Positions 1 through 11,025 of a DNA stretch of 45,429 nt are shown piece after piece. The DNA is from Chara braunii (taxonomy: Eukaryota; Streptophyta; Charophyceae; Charales; Characeae): the NCBI GenBank assembly GCA_003427395.1, contig BFEA01000020.1:1733712-1779140 (forward strand). The letters are read 5' to 3'. The notes beneath the pieces were generated by a model, which saw only the letters and a list, made by a program, of their open reading frames with translations, did no database searches and was not told the origin of the DNA. Both the position numbers and the translations under genes were made by a program. The first letter of the stretch is position 1; every line of letters begins with the position of its first letter.

Positions 1-64
1 CCCCTACGCCCTCCGCTCACGCGGACCTCCTCTGACCCCCTCCAGTCCGGCCCGTCACCTCCCC

Positions 65-2258
65 ATGGCCGACGGTGTGTCACACGCCGCCGACGCGACA
101 ACGACCACGGCAGCGGGCTCCACACCCGTGCCGGCGGACCAGGGCCATCAACCCCAGGGGGATCTGCACACCCTCCTCACTTCCCTCCTCGCGCCCATCC
201 AGGCACAACTCGCAGTCCTCGCACCCTTACAGGCGCAGGTGGCGACCCTTGCCGCCGGCATGCAGCAACTCCAGGACGCTGCGTGTCCTTCATCTCCTAG
301 CTCCCAGTCCGGCTCCCCCGTCCTCCGACAGGGTGGCCACGGTGGAGCTTCCTCCTCCATTGACCCCGACCCGGCCATCTTGGTGACTGTCCACGCCCCT
401 AGCACGACGGCTGCCACGAGCCAGACCCTCCTTCAGTCTACGGATGCACCCGCCCAGATTCCGGTCACTATGGCCACGGGACCACAACCCGCTACCATGG
501 TCTCAACTTTTCTGGGTGCCCCACTTCTCCCCCCCCTTCGCACGACCGCAGCGTCACCTGGCTCTCCCCCCTTTAGGATGCCCCGCGCCGCTTGTGCGTC
601 CACTTCCTCCACTCTTCCTCCTGCCACTCCTCGCTCGATCCACGTCCAACGTCTCGAGGATGAGCTTGTCCAGATCCAGGCCGACCTCGCCCTCTTACGC
701 CTTCAACCATCCCCACCCTCACAGGTGGCCGCGCCTTCGGGCGCACCTCCTCCTTCCTCTACCCTTCCTTCCATGCAGGCTCGCTTTCCTCGTCCTGCAC
801 CCTATCCAGCCCCATCCTACCTTCTTCCTGTTCCCTCGGTTGCTGCGACCTCTTCTACTGCAGCTCCCTCGCAGCCTGCCGAAGTTGGCCCCGTCACTCC
901 CCCATGGGGCCCAGGCGCACAGTCAGCTGCGCCCCTTTCTCCAGGACCTGCGCCGACTTACTTAGCCGTGGCACAGGCCTCTGCTCCTCGATCCCCTCGC
1001 CGCCAAAACGGTGGCGCACCACTCGTCCGCTTGTCGGACATTGCCCTGTATGACGGTACAGGTATACGCGTGTCTCGGTGGTTGCAGTTTGCCACCCGCG
1101 CGCTCCAGCTCATGGGCGCCACACCCAACACGTGGGTAGGTCACCTCTCCACGCGCCTGCGTGGCGGTCCTTTCGAGGCCTTGGAGGATTTCTACGCGCA
1201 CTCCCTCCGCGCGGGTCGGACCTCGACCTTCATGGATTTCCAGGCGTTCCTTGAGGTTTGGAGCTCGGCATGACGTGACTGACGCCTTCGAGCGTGTCAT
1301 CACTACACGCTGGTCCGGCTCTGGTGGCGCTGCCGGCCTGGATTGCCACATCCAGGTCTTTCAGGACGCCCGCCTCATTTGTGACGTGGCGTTCCTCCCC
1401 GAGGCTGCCCTTATCGATCGTTTCTTGGCCAGCCTCCCGCTCGAGTAACGCTCCGAGTAATGGCGGTACGAGTTCACATCGACTCCACAGGCTTACGAGG
1501 CCGCCAGAGACCATCAACGGATGCGGACCCGTCTTCACCCCGCCTCCTCCTCCCAGCCCCAACGTACTGGTTACGCCTCCTCCTCCTCTCACGGCACTTC
1601 CCAGCGCCGTTCCCCTTTCCGCGGTCGCCCCCGCCGTTCCGCGCAGCAGGGCCGCCACTTCTCACGCCGCTTCAGCGCGCTCGAGGATGGTGAGCAGGAC
1701 GCTGGTGCCCCGCTGTCGCCAGAGGGTGACCATAGCGACGACGTCGACCTCGGCGAGACCGTCCACCACCACCTGGAGGACTCTACTCTCCCTATGGTTG
1801 AGCGCCTCCAGCTCATCCTCTCCAACCTTTCCCGAGCACGCAGCCGCCCTGGTCACGCTGGCGTGTCGCCCCCTGAGGTCCCTCCAAGTCAGCAGGACCT
1901 CCCTCAGGGCTTTGTCCCTCCTCGCGGTGTCCTTTCCGCTGAGGAGCGTGCGACTATTTTGGGCCGGCATGGGTGTTTGCGATGCCGTCAGGACGGTCAT
2001 ACCTCCTCGCGGTGCCCTTACACCAACGCCCTTGACCGCCATTACGCTGACCTTTCCCACCAACGTCGTGCTCAGTCCCGCCCTGCCGCCTCGTATGCTC
2101 GCGGCACCTCGCATGCCCGCGGCGCCTCGCATTCCCACGGCGCCTCCTATCCACGGTGCAGTGTACACTTGCGCCCTCCTCAGTACTCGGCTTCTCGACA
2201 TCCCCGTCACGGTTTGCCCCTCTCGCTACTGGAGTTGAGGTCTCGCAGGATCCGATAG
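65..2258 (+). pseudogene. Gag of element A (capsid region plus CCHC zinc knuckle), frameshifted
   Basis: The first reading frame starts at ATG 65 and runs 402 codons. It has a Pro/Ser/Ala-rich N-terminus, a short coiled-coil (VQRLEDELVQIQADLALL, about residues 200-215) and a capsid-like segment with YDGTG, RWL and LSTRLRGGPFEAL (about residues 330-380). The frame breaks at about 1253, just before a continuation reading RFGARHDV in frame 3, which ends at a stop at 1446. The nucleocapsid part is in the same frame 3 from about 1521 to 2258 and holds a CX2CX4HX4C knuckle (CLRCRQDGHTSSRC, nt 1974-2015). Gag packages element RNA in cytoplasmic particles. The start is the first ATG in the window and could be internal if the leader reads through. 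Family assignment is secure; activity is excluded by the breaks. Confidence 0.85.
2094..2147 (+). repeat. 18-bp tandem repeat inside gag A, three units
   Basis: Three 18-bp units (2094-2111, 2112-2129, 2130-2147) follow one another in frame and encode a six-residue repeat of the type (Y/H)(A/S)(R/H)G(T/A)S, directly after the zinc knuckle. The units differ at a few positions. It probably arose by replication slippage and lengthens a basic, Ser-rich tail. Confidence 0.8.
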
Positions 2259-2934
2259 AGTGTATTCAACCCTCTTTCGTAGTACCGTCTGGGCCTCCGC
2301 AGACCACCGTCTCCCCTTCTACCCCTCCGCGACTACCGACGCGTCGAGCCATTCGCTCAGCCCGTTGCAGCGAGCAGCTCGCTACTCGCGAGGACGTTGT
2401 GTCCTCTCTTCTGGACTTGAGCATCCTCCAGGCTCGTCAGGAGCGACTCACCCTCCATGTTGCTGCACTGCGTCACCTCCTCACCATCCTCTCTGACCCT
2501 GATTGCACCCTCCCGATCATCCCCGTACGGCTGCGGACTTCCACGAGGGTGTACTCAGCGTTGTGGGATTCCGGTTCTCAGGGCGACTTCATTCACTCAC
2601 GTGTGGTGAAAGAAACCCGCTTACCCACGACAGGGTCTCCGACTCCCATCTCCGTCACCCTAGGGGATGACAAGACTCAGCGCTTCTTCGATCAGACGGT
2701 CACCGACCTCCCTTTCTTCCCCACTCTCGAGCCAACTGATCGTTCCCCGGCGTCTTGTCACCACCGCTCCTCTGCACATTTCGATGTGATGGAGACGGGG
2801 TACGACTTCATTCTCGACATTCCGTTGTCTCGTCGGTTCCGCAGCACCGACGCCGATTGGGCGACCAACACTCTCGTTCTCAAAACGAAGTGTGGACAGA
2901 CGTATCGAGTACCTTTCATAGGTACCACTGCGAC
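2156..2934 (+). pseudogene. Aspartic protease of element A
   Basis: This frame (frame 2) carries the retropepsin active-site triad Asp-Ser-Gly in the context SALWDSGSQGDFI, with the Asp codon at 2567-2569. The Asp is preceded by a hydrophobic strand, as in other Ty3/Gypsy proteases. Upstream residues include a helical RQERLTLHVAALRHLLTIL segment. The protease would cut the Gag-Pol precursor. It overlaps the end of the gag frame, and the reading frame of the downstream RT (frame 1) takes over at about 2935, so at least one frame change separates protease from RT here. Whether the gag/pro overlap reflects programmed frameshifting or decay cannot be told from one copy. Confidence 0.8.
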
Positions 2935-4800
2935 ACCACGCCCCGTCCTCCTCCCCCGGAGCCTTCCGTGCCCACACCATCTCCTTTTATCACTATCACC
3001 TCGCCTCGGCAGTTCGCCCACTTCATCCGACAGGACAACGTCACCTTCTTTATGGTAAACGTGACGGATCTCTTACACTATGATCCACCCTGTCCCAACG
3101 CCGAGCTCATCCATCTAGAGCCAGATCCTCCTTCTATCTCCATGGCTCCCATCTCTACTTCCGTCCCTCCGCCATTCGTCGAGTCCACCCCGCCGTCGCG
3201 CGCTAACGCTGACGCTGAGGAACTCGCACGATATACGGCTGACCTGGAGCCCGCAGTTCGTGACCTCATTCGAGAGTACCACGACGTTTTCCCATCGTCG
3301 TTCTCGTACGCCGGCATCCCACTGATGCTCGACGTAGAGCACTATATCCAGCTTGTGCCTGACTATCGTGTTCACCACCAAGCACCCTATCGACTCTCGA
3401 TCCCCGAGGCCACCGAGCTCAAGCGTCAGCTTCAGGAGCTCCTGAGACTGGGTTTCATTAAACCCAGCAACTCCCCGTGGGGTGCACCCGTCCTCTTTGC
3501 TTGCAAAGCGGATGGAACTCTCCATCTCTGCATCGACTATCGTGGTCTCAACCGCTACACGGTTAAGAACAACTACCCCATGCCTCGTTCTGACGAGCTG
3601 TTCGACCGCCTAGCAGGCAACCGCTTCTTTACGAAGATTGATCTCCGTAGCGGTTACCATCAGATCCACGTCGCTGCAGTGGACCAGCCGAAGACAGCGT
3701 TCCGATCGCGCTTCAGCCTTTACGAGTTCACGGTGATGTCATTCGGTCCCACCAACGCACCCGCTACCTTTCAGAAGGCGATGAACTACATTTTCAGGGA
3801 CATCCGAGAGCAGTATGTTCTCGTCTACCTCGACGATATCCTGGTCTACAGTCGTACCCTTGAGGAACACCTCAGACACCTCCGTGACGTCCTTGACCGC
3901 TTGCGCAGACATTGCTTCTACGCCAAGCTGAGCAAGTGCCGCTTTGCCCAGCACAAAGTGGATTTCTTAGGACACTACGTGTCTGATCAGGGTCTCTACA
4001 TGGACGGCGTGAAGATCACTGCTATTGGGGAGTGGCCCGTCCCCACATCCGCCAAGCAGCTTCGCAGCTTCCTAGGCTTTACCAACTACTATAGTAATTT
4101 CATCCAGGAATACGCTAGGTATTCCTATGTCCTTACCTCCACCCTCCTCCGGAAGAACCCACCCTGGGCTTGGACACCCCTCCACGAGGACGCCTTCCGC
4201 GCCCTCAAGAAGGTGGTGACATGCGCACCGGTTCTTCACCTACCCGATTTTGATCGCCCTTTTATCCTTACCACCGATCCGTCAGACTTTGTTGTAGGAG
4301 CAGTGCTTTCTCAGATCTTCCCCTGCTCTCCTGATTCCTCTCATCCTCGTATCCCTCGCTTCCCACCACCTACCCCTACCACTGCTTCCCGGCTGACGCC
4401 TACTCGTCCAGCTACTAACGAGCCTTCTATTGACTATTCTCCTACCATCACCGAGGACGGCACTGTCGAGTCTCGCTCAGGTGATTGTCTGATAGCCTTG
4501 TACTTCCGTCAGCTCCTACCCGCCGAGATAAACTACACCGCTGATGAACGTGAGGTTCTCGCAGTAATTTATGCCGCTCGACACTGGCGTCACTACCTGC
4601 ACGGGGCACCGTCCAGGGTGCGTACGGACAGCTTTGTTGTCCAGACTTTTCTGACAAAACCGAAGCTCACTCCTCAACAGGCTCGCTGGTGGCGCGACCT
4701 ATCCGAGTTTAGCTTCACCACTTAGCACATCAAGGGTGAGACTAATCAGGTTGTAGATGCCTTATCCCGGCACTCTGACCACAACCAGGAGCAGATCCAG
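2935..4800 (+). pseudogene. Reverse transcriptase and RNase H of element A
   Basis: In frame 1 the RT has all core motifs: LRLGFIKPSNSPWGAPVLF, CIDYRGLNRYT, FTKIDLRSGYHQI (first catalytic Asp), FGPTNAPATFQ and YLDD at 3826-3837. RNase H follows with TTDPSDFVVGAVLSQ (first Asp), NYTADEREVLAVIYA (Glu) and a later RTDS Asp. Between GAVLSQ and the next RNase H strand there is an unusual Pro/Thr/Ser-rich insertion of about 55 residues (about 4315-4485). A TAG at 4723-4725 interrupts the frame just before the connection peptide reading HIKGETNQVVDALSRH, which continues in the same frame. The enzyme copies element RNA into DNA and removes the RNA strand. The RT core itself is uninterrupted. Confidence 0.93.
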
Positions 4801-5995
4801 CTCTCTTCCATCTCGGTCACCACTGTCCACCCCTCGGTGATCGACGAGTTTCGCACTCAGTACCGCCACTGCCCCGACTATCGCGACATCCACGCGACCC
4901 TTCAAAATGGCAAGACCGTCCTGAACTACTCTCTCGGGGACAACGGTCGTGTATTGGCACTGTTCACAGGGCACCAGGGAGCCCCGTATTTGCGTTCCCT
5001 CCACTGGACAACTACGTGTCCGAGCAGTAGCAGAGTTCCATGACCAGGCAGCCGCCGGTCATATGGGCTTCCACAAGACGTTGGCTCGTGTGAGCCGCCT
5101 GTACGTCTGGCCGAAGCGCAAGGACTTTGTGAAGGACTACGTCGCAGAGTGTCCCACCTGTCAGGAGGTGAACAATGCCAACCACTTGCATTATGGTTTG
5201 CTCCAGCCTCTTCCTATCCTTGAGGGTCGTTGGCAATTCCATCTCGATGGACTTTATCGGTCCTCTTCGTCCTCCGACCCCCCGCGGTCATGATGCTATC
5301 CCGGTCGTCGTCGACTGCTTCACGAAGCGTGCACGCTTTGTTCCGTGCTGTTATGTCATCAATGCATGTGAGGTCGCCGACATCGTGTTTGACCGAGTCG
5401 TGCGTGACCACGGCTTACCGCTGAGCATCATATCTGACCGTGACCCGCGCTTTAACAGCCGATTCTGGCGACCGTTCCACGAGGTTTACGGCACCCAGCT
5501 CCGCTTCTCCTCGGCTTACCATCCTCGGACTGATGGTCAGACCGGGATCACGAACATTACTCTCGGAGATATTCTCTGAAAGATTGTTCGTGATGACCTG
5601 CAGTGGGATCTCCATCTTGCCCACGCGGAGATAGCCTACAACCACGCCGTCTCGCCAGCCATGGGGATGTCGCCTTACNATTGCGACCTTGGCTATCACC
5701 CTTGTGTTCCCGCGGACTTCCTTCGACCGCCGCAGATGCACCCCGACACGAGTTGTCCCGCGCTGGATGATTGGGTTGCACACATGATGTCGATCATGAA
5801 GATCGTACATGAGCACATAGCAGCTTCCCAGACTCGCATGGCAGCACGTGCGAACCGATCGAGGATGGATCATTCATTCAAAGTCAGTGATGATGTGCTT
5901 ATCGACGTCTGCCACTTACAGCTCGAAGCGGACACGCTTCGCAAGTTTCGGCTTCGCCACCAGCCGGTGAGGCCTGCAAGGCTACAAGCAAGATA
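4801..5995 (+). pseudogene. Integrase of element A, frameshifted, catalytic Glu replaced, C-terminus missing
   Basis: The zinc-binding HHCC domain reads FHDQAAAGHMGFHKT followed by AECPTCQEVN (frame 2, about 5036-5180). The catalytic core continues in frame 3 from about 5230, with the first Asp in SMDFIGPL and the second in SDRDPRF (Asp codon 5436-5438). Thirty-five residues later, where the D,D-35-E triad needs Glu, the codon at 5544-5546 is GGG (Gly). The frame stops at TGA 5577-5579, and recognisable integrase sequence continues in the same frame through YNHAVSPAMGMSP to about 5960. The usual C-terminal GPY/F region and any chromodomain are absent. Frame changes occur near 4975 and 5230. 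This copy could not integrate. Confidence 0.9.
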
Positions 5996-7913
5996 GGCCT
6001 GCTAGGCCACAGGTAGGCAGGTTTTGCGGGCCTCATGCAGGCAAGGCCTGCAAGGCCGTAGGTAGATTGCCTACTGGCATTATAGCCCTTCATATATGAG
6101 GGTTGCTCCTATCCTGATGTGAAATAGGAGCTAGCCCAGTAAGTAACGTACCAGCCTGATACACCGTAGATGCGGGGATCGAAGCCAATAGGCCATTGGG
6201 CTAGCTCCTTCCTTTTGGAGCAGCCCAACTTTATGGCGCGGCCGTTTTCGGTCGTGCGATCGATAAAATCGCACGGCTGAAAAACAGCCGCGCAGAGAGT
6301 AGCATGACCGACGCAAGGATGACATGATTTTTTGTTTTCTGAAAATTTGAAATAGCAGCAGCCTCGCGGGTTGACGAGGCACTGCTTCTTCCCATAGGAA
6401 AGGGGGAAACTCGTTTTCATTTTGCACATCTGGTGAGTAGGGTGGTGAGGGTCATTTTTCATGAGGTTGCACAACCCCACCATGCCCTGAATCCATTTGG
6501 ATTTGAACTCTGGTCTGCATTTCAACAGTTCATGGCTGGGCCTTGGAGCCACAGCCTTCCAAAGGGCGCTGTTAGGCCAATGGGCAAAAAGGGAAAAGAA
6601 AAAAGAAAAAAGAAAAAAAGGAAAAAAAAAAAAAAGTGGATCAAGATTTTGAGAAAATCTGTATTTTGCAGTTTGCGCCTATATTTGTTTGGTGGCGTAA
6701 ATGATTTTTGTTGGCTCTAAAAAAAATTCTCTGAGTAGGTGGGCACCTATGCCACGCGCATGAATTTTTTCAGATGTTTTCATTTGACGAAATTTTAATT
6801 AAAAATCGCCAGAGTCGGGGTACTTCGTGCATCCCACTCTGAGCCTGTCGAGATCTTAGCTCGTGATTATCACGAGTCATTCTTCCCCCCCCCAGCCTTA
6901 GCACTGAGCTGGCACCCCTCAAAACGGGTGCCAGACAGAAAAAAGGTAGCCAATGGCTGTCCAAGAGTTAGCTGTAGCCATTTGGCTGCCTATTTTTAAT
7001 GTGGAAGACCAAGGTGGAAAAAACAAAACGTAGAGAAAGACCATGGCTGGGAATTCTCCAACCCATAACCACAGCAAGAGAGTGCAGCTCTGGCCTTTTT
7101 AAGGTCTGCCTGTGACTCTTGCCTCCAGCAGCAGACTGAGCCTTCAAGGCTTTGAAGCCTCCAAATTGGCAGCCCTCCAGATAGCAAAGGGCTTGACTTA
7201 TCCGCCTTGTATTGAAGCCCTATGAGGGCTGCTTGGGCTCAAACCCATGCGAACTGAGTTTGCCCCCATTTTTAATGAGAGGCTGCTCCGGAACTTGGGT
7301 CCAGAACCCGATGAGACAGCTTGAAGCCATCATCACAGGATGTACAAGCCTGCAGAGGGACATGTATATATATACACAAGGCGAAGCAAGCTAGACAATG
7401 AAAGTTATGGGTCACAACAACTCTGATTCCACGGTGATAGCAGAGGAAGCAAGGAGAAGGGACAAGTGGCAGTCACAGAGTGATTTCGGGATTCAACAGC
7501 TCGAGTGAAGGCAGATAGAGGCACATATGGACCCATAACTAAAGTGATGTGAGTGCCCCACCTCCACGACTATATTAGGAAGGGGTGGACCCAAGCAAAG
7601 GCATAGCAGAGCAGCAGCTTGACATAGCATATGAGGCTATGGGCGCGTAGTGAGACCTAAGGCTTGATACGTGACACTCATGAGCTTAGGAGTGGACTGA
7701 GCTCCGGGAGCAGCTAAGCACAGCTAGGAGGGGAGTGGAGGAGCTGCCGGTGGGAAGTGCTGCTGCTAGAGGAAGTGTTGTCTGGAGGAGGAGAGTGGAG
7801 GTCTGCAATAGAGGCTGAGAGAGGAGGCTCCCATAGCCACCATCTCAGCAAGGGTGGAGGTGCTGCTGGCTATAGCCACAGTCATAACGACGGTCGTGGG
7901 GGAGGCACTGCTA
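5996..7913. other. Non-coding stretch with small inverted repeats and A-rich tracts
   Basis: No convincing gene is visible. 5960-6060 holds several copies of GGCCTGC/GCAGGC in both orientations. 6126-6138 (AGGAGCTAGCCCA) and 6197-6209 are perfect inverted copies of 13 bp. Two adjacent hairpins follow: 6254-6274 (GTGCGAT stem) and 6274-6290 (CGGCTG stem, AAAAA loop). 6590-6640 is A-rich. A 147-codon open frame on the minus strand (6109-6552) has no recognisable motif and is probably chance. Confidence 0.6.
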
Positions 7914-8148
7914 CTTTTTGCGGCAACTGTGGCGGCGATGCAGGCTTTTACGGCGGTGGTACGGAAGTGCTGCCGAACTTTTGCGGCCGCGACGCAGGCT
8001 TTTACGGCGTTGGTACGGAAGTGCTGCTGAACTTTTGCGGCGGCGACGCAGGCTTTTACGGCGGTGGTACATAAGTGATGCCGAACTTTTGTGGCGGCAA
8101 CGCAGGCTTTTACGGCGGTGGTACGAAAGTGCTGCCGTTTCTTGTCGG
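7914..8148. repeat. 54-bp minisatellite, four main units
   Basis: The word CAGGCTTTTACGGCG recurs at 7941, 7995, 8049 and 8103, exactly 54 bp apart, and a partial unit precedes it. Fifty-four is a multiple of three, so each frame encodes an 18-residue repeat. On the plus strand one frame gives DAGFYGGGTEVLPNFCG repeats within 7757-8074, broken by a TAA in the third unit. On the minus strand a 147-codon frame (8209 to 7766) stays open across all four units with HFRTTAVKACVAA repeats. I do not recognise either protein. It may be a piece of a repetitive coding sequence or a simple minisatellite. Confidence 0.85.
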
Positions 8149-8339
8149 TGTTATTTTCTGCCCTGTTTTCTTTATGTTTTTTTTTTAATAAAGAAAACAT
8201 ACAAACCACAGTGTGTATGCAACCTCATAATACTGGAACCTGCAACTCGTCAAAGTTCATGCCTCATCCTTAATGCACAGACAATTGCTTTCTCACAATT
8301 GCAGCACGTTCTACCCGTTCATTCCTTCACCAGTCCAGT

Positions 8340-8341
<2 letters not shown>

Positions 8342-8401
<60 letters not shown>

Positions 8402-8407
8402 TTTTTT
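8342..8407. repeat. (CT)26 microsatellite followed by a T run
   Basis: The dinucleotide CT is repeated without interruption from 8342 to about 8393, followed by about 15 T. Open frames through it encoding Ser-Leu or Glu-Arg repeats are artefacts. Confidence 0.97.
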
Positions 8408-8963
8408 CAACAGAGCAACTTGAAAGGTACCCCAGGTTAAACCCACGACACCTATGCCTACCACGATAACCAATGCAACTTCTCCCGTCATAATTTTATA
8501 ATGCCCAAAGTGCAAGGAACCCGACTGTTCATCACTTGCTGGAGTGCATTAGATCACATGCATATACACAAATTTCACAGATTGCGATGTCTCACACAAA
8601 GCCCAATAGAAATGAATGAGAACCAGGAAGCAACTCAATTATCAAACCCAGAATTAGAGAGAGAACATCGTGAGTTCAAAGTGTACAGCGCCAAGCAGAG
8701 TTACAAGTGTTCTTCAATCAACATAAACTCCCAGGCCTGGCGCTCATCAGCACCAGCTACCTAACGTCAAAAGTGCCTCAACAGGTAAGTATGATCTCTC
8801 TCTTCTCGTCCTCTGTCTATAGTCCTAGTCTACTCTCACTCATCATTCATGCACACTCCCTATCACACGAGGATCTACTCTAAATACTACTCACTGGTGT
8901 CTCCTACTGACTATCCCTACTAACATACTAACTAGCGCTGGTGCAACTATGGCTGCCTAGCGT
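8408..8963. other. Non-coding flank left of element B
   Basis: I see no gene, repeat family or RNA here. The last five bases before element B (8959-8963) are AGCGT. Confidence 0.5.
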
Positions 8964-9974
8964 TGTCGGTGCGAATACCCTTACAAGGGTATCCGCCCTG
9001 TTTTGTTTTGCAAACGACAAAAACTAAATTTGGCTTAAAGTTCAAAGTATACCGCACGAGGCGCGGTTGTGTCTGTGGTTTGCGTTGACGAGATGGTTGA
9101 TTAGAATGGAGAGCATGTGAGCGCGCAGGATTTAAGGCGCGCATAATTCTTTTACTTGTTGATGATTGAAGAGCTGGCGCGATCGCCGACCATATTTATT
9201 TTGGAGTAAACTAGGATTAAAAATATTTTGTCTCTTGATTGGTCCACCTACCTGCAACATGTGTGTGCATACGGAGGACGATATCGACGACAATGTGACT
9301 TTGAAAACATCTCAGTAGGTCTGCGCGTCTCGCAGTATCCGTTTGTTTAAGCGTCCGTCAGAACTAGACCCAACCTTGGGCCTAACACTATTGGTTACGG
9401 CGTCAGGCTTTCATCAGAGAGATTCAGGGATCAAGGTTGAGCGGCGACGGCGCGGGGGTATCAGAATAGCGCGAATGGGTCGAGGGATCGAAGACCCGGC
9501 GGGACTATCCCCCTTGATTCTTGTGGTCAGCATAGTCAAAGTGGTACTAGTGGTTCCTCTTTCCTCGTTGTCGTTCTCTGATGATTGAAATTTTCTTACA
9601 TATTCTATTTTACTTTTATTTTTGTATTATTTAAATTATATGCCTTGACGTTTCGTTAAGTCAAGCGCGACACGACCACGGGTGGCCGTCGCGGCAGCCA
9701 AGGATCTTGAGCCCGCGCCTCCTTTGGCGAGCCCGTTCAGGTTTCGACGTGTTCGGATGTTGACGGAGTTCCCCCGCCCCTCCCGTCTTGAAGTATGGGC
9801 TGCGGAGGTTACTGTACGGGAGAAGGGTGGATAGGGGTCGAGCGCCTTAGAGTGAGGATGTCTGGGGCTCTGTGGCGAGGCCCCACAGCGGTACCACGAC
9901 ATGCGGCGGTTTACGTGGAACCCACTTCCACTTTGGCCTTTAAAGCTCCCAATTGAATGTTTGATACTACCGTC

Positions 9975-10299
9975 GAGGCGTTGTCCCGAACGCGAACAAG
10001 CGTCCAAAACCCTCCGAACGAGAACATAAAAAACATTACAAAAAACAAAGTTCTCAGAAAAATCTGAAAAAAATCTATGTTATGTAAAATAATGATACCA
10101 GCAATTTTTGCTTTGGAGGCAACGTTGAAATTCGTAATCAATCATGAGTTAAAAATAAAAAAACAAAAGATTTTTTATTTATTTTTTTTTACGAAAAAAA
10201 TATGTTCGCGTGAACATGTTCACGAGCTGTTCGCGCGAACGTGCCTAACTCGTTCGCGCGAACGTGAAGGGGCGCGAACATGTTCGCCGTGCCACGCAG
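9975..10299 (-). mobile_element. MITE copy 1 (hAT-like), inverted, left end truncated
   Basis: Read on the minus strand, this sequence is related to the MITE at 30880-31238. It starts CTGCGTGGCA, carries GTTCGCGCGAAC palindromes (10229-10240, 10252-10263), a poly-A/T core and the shared word AATCATGAGTTA. Its other end lacks the CTACGTAGCA terminus and begins directly after the LTR match ends at 9974, so the outer part of this TIR has been deleted. Confidence 0.75.
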
Positions 10300-10972
10300 G
10301 TTTAGAGAAGTTAGATTATATTTTGACAGGTGACAATCTTGGAAATCCACTCTGTATATAGGAGATTCTATTAGGGTCTACCTTTCTTTTGACATTTGCT
10401 TAAAGGTAGACTCATGACTAGTTAGATAGAATGATCCTCAGTGAAAGCATGATATGGAGGTTACTCTCGATTTGAACTCATAAATTTAGTTTAGGCATTG
10501 ACCTGTCCTGTGTTACAGGTCGTCGTGATCATTCGATTCAGGATCTGGAGTAAATTCAGCTTGATCCTACAAGGATCACCTTTTGTTATCACTTATAACA
10601 GGTCGGCTGCCAATTCGTCGGTCTACGACTCAACTCCAATTCATCCTCAACACTCAACCTAAAAGGCTTCAGCCCTGGTGATTTTTATTGTTTTATTAAG
10701 GTTTTCACCCGGACTTTTATTGAATGGCCATTTAACGAAGGTACTGAGTATTTAATTATGGTTAGTTGGACAGAGGTTGGGGCTTGCATGACTAAAGCGA
10801 AGGGTATGAGTGTAGAGATTGGTTCGAGTTGACTCCGTGTAGTGCGTGAACTCTTGTTTGACTCTTTGATGTGATTGCAAGTATGTTCTGTGATTATGAT
10901 TTTGGATATGACTGTCTGCGATCACACACATATATATGGCTGTGAGGAGTCCGACTGTGACTGTGAGAAGTG

Positions 10973-10980
10973 GTCGTCAC
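10973..10980 (+). other. Empty MITE insertion site in the 5' LTR
   Basis: The 5' LTR reads AAGTGGTCGTCACATACTCA without interruption, whereas the 3' LTR copy has a 359-bp element between ATCGTCAC and ATCGTCGC at the same place. This site is therefore the pre-insertion allele. Confidence 0.88.
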
Positions 10981-10990
10981 ATACTCATTC

Positions 10991-11025
10991 CCCTATATAT
11001 GTATATATGTAAATATATATGTGTA
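10991..11025 (+). promoter_or_regulatory. TATA-rich stretch, candidate LTR core promoter
   Basis: The sequence CCTATATATGTATATATG and following ATATAT words occur at the same place in both LTRs (31259-31296 in the 3' LTR). LTR promoters drive transcription of the element from within the LTR. The assignment rests on composition and position only. Confidence 0.25.

Larger units (their letters stand above)
1..5995 (+). mobile_element. Element A: Ty3/Gypsy LTR retrotransposon, decayed, 5' end outside window
   Basis: The domain order Gag, aspartic protease, reverse transcriptase, RNase H, integrase is diagnostic of Ty3/Gypsy (Metaviridae-type) elements, because RT precedes integrase. The coding sequence is GC- and C-rich, unlike the surrounding non-coding DNA. 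The left LTR lies outside the window. The 3' end stops within the region that should lead to the C-terminal GPY/F domain of integrase (about 5960), after which the sequence becomes short GCAGGC-type repeats, so no 3' LTR or polypurine tract is visible. Several frame changes and at least two in-frame stops show that it is inactive. One ambiguous base (n) lies at 5679. Confidence 0.93.

Noticed and set aside
1254-1448. Programmed ribosomal frameshift between gag frames in element A
   Set aside because: No slippery heptamer or following structure is evident at the frame change, which falls inside Gag; random indel decay is simpler.
148-2210. Several minus-strand open frames opposite gag A
   Set aside because: They are shadows of C-rich coding sequence on the plus strand and have no recognisable motif.
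6109-6552. 147-codon minus-strand ORF as a gene
   Set aside because: No motif, no homologous neighbour and no codon pattern; such a frame is expected by chance over this length of sequence.
8959-8963. 5-bp target duplication of element B
   Set aside because: AGCGT on the left and GCGCA after 32404 do not match; GCGT/GCGC is only a 3-of-4 match and needs a different length.
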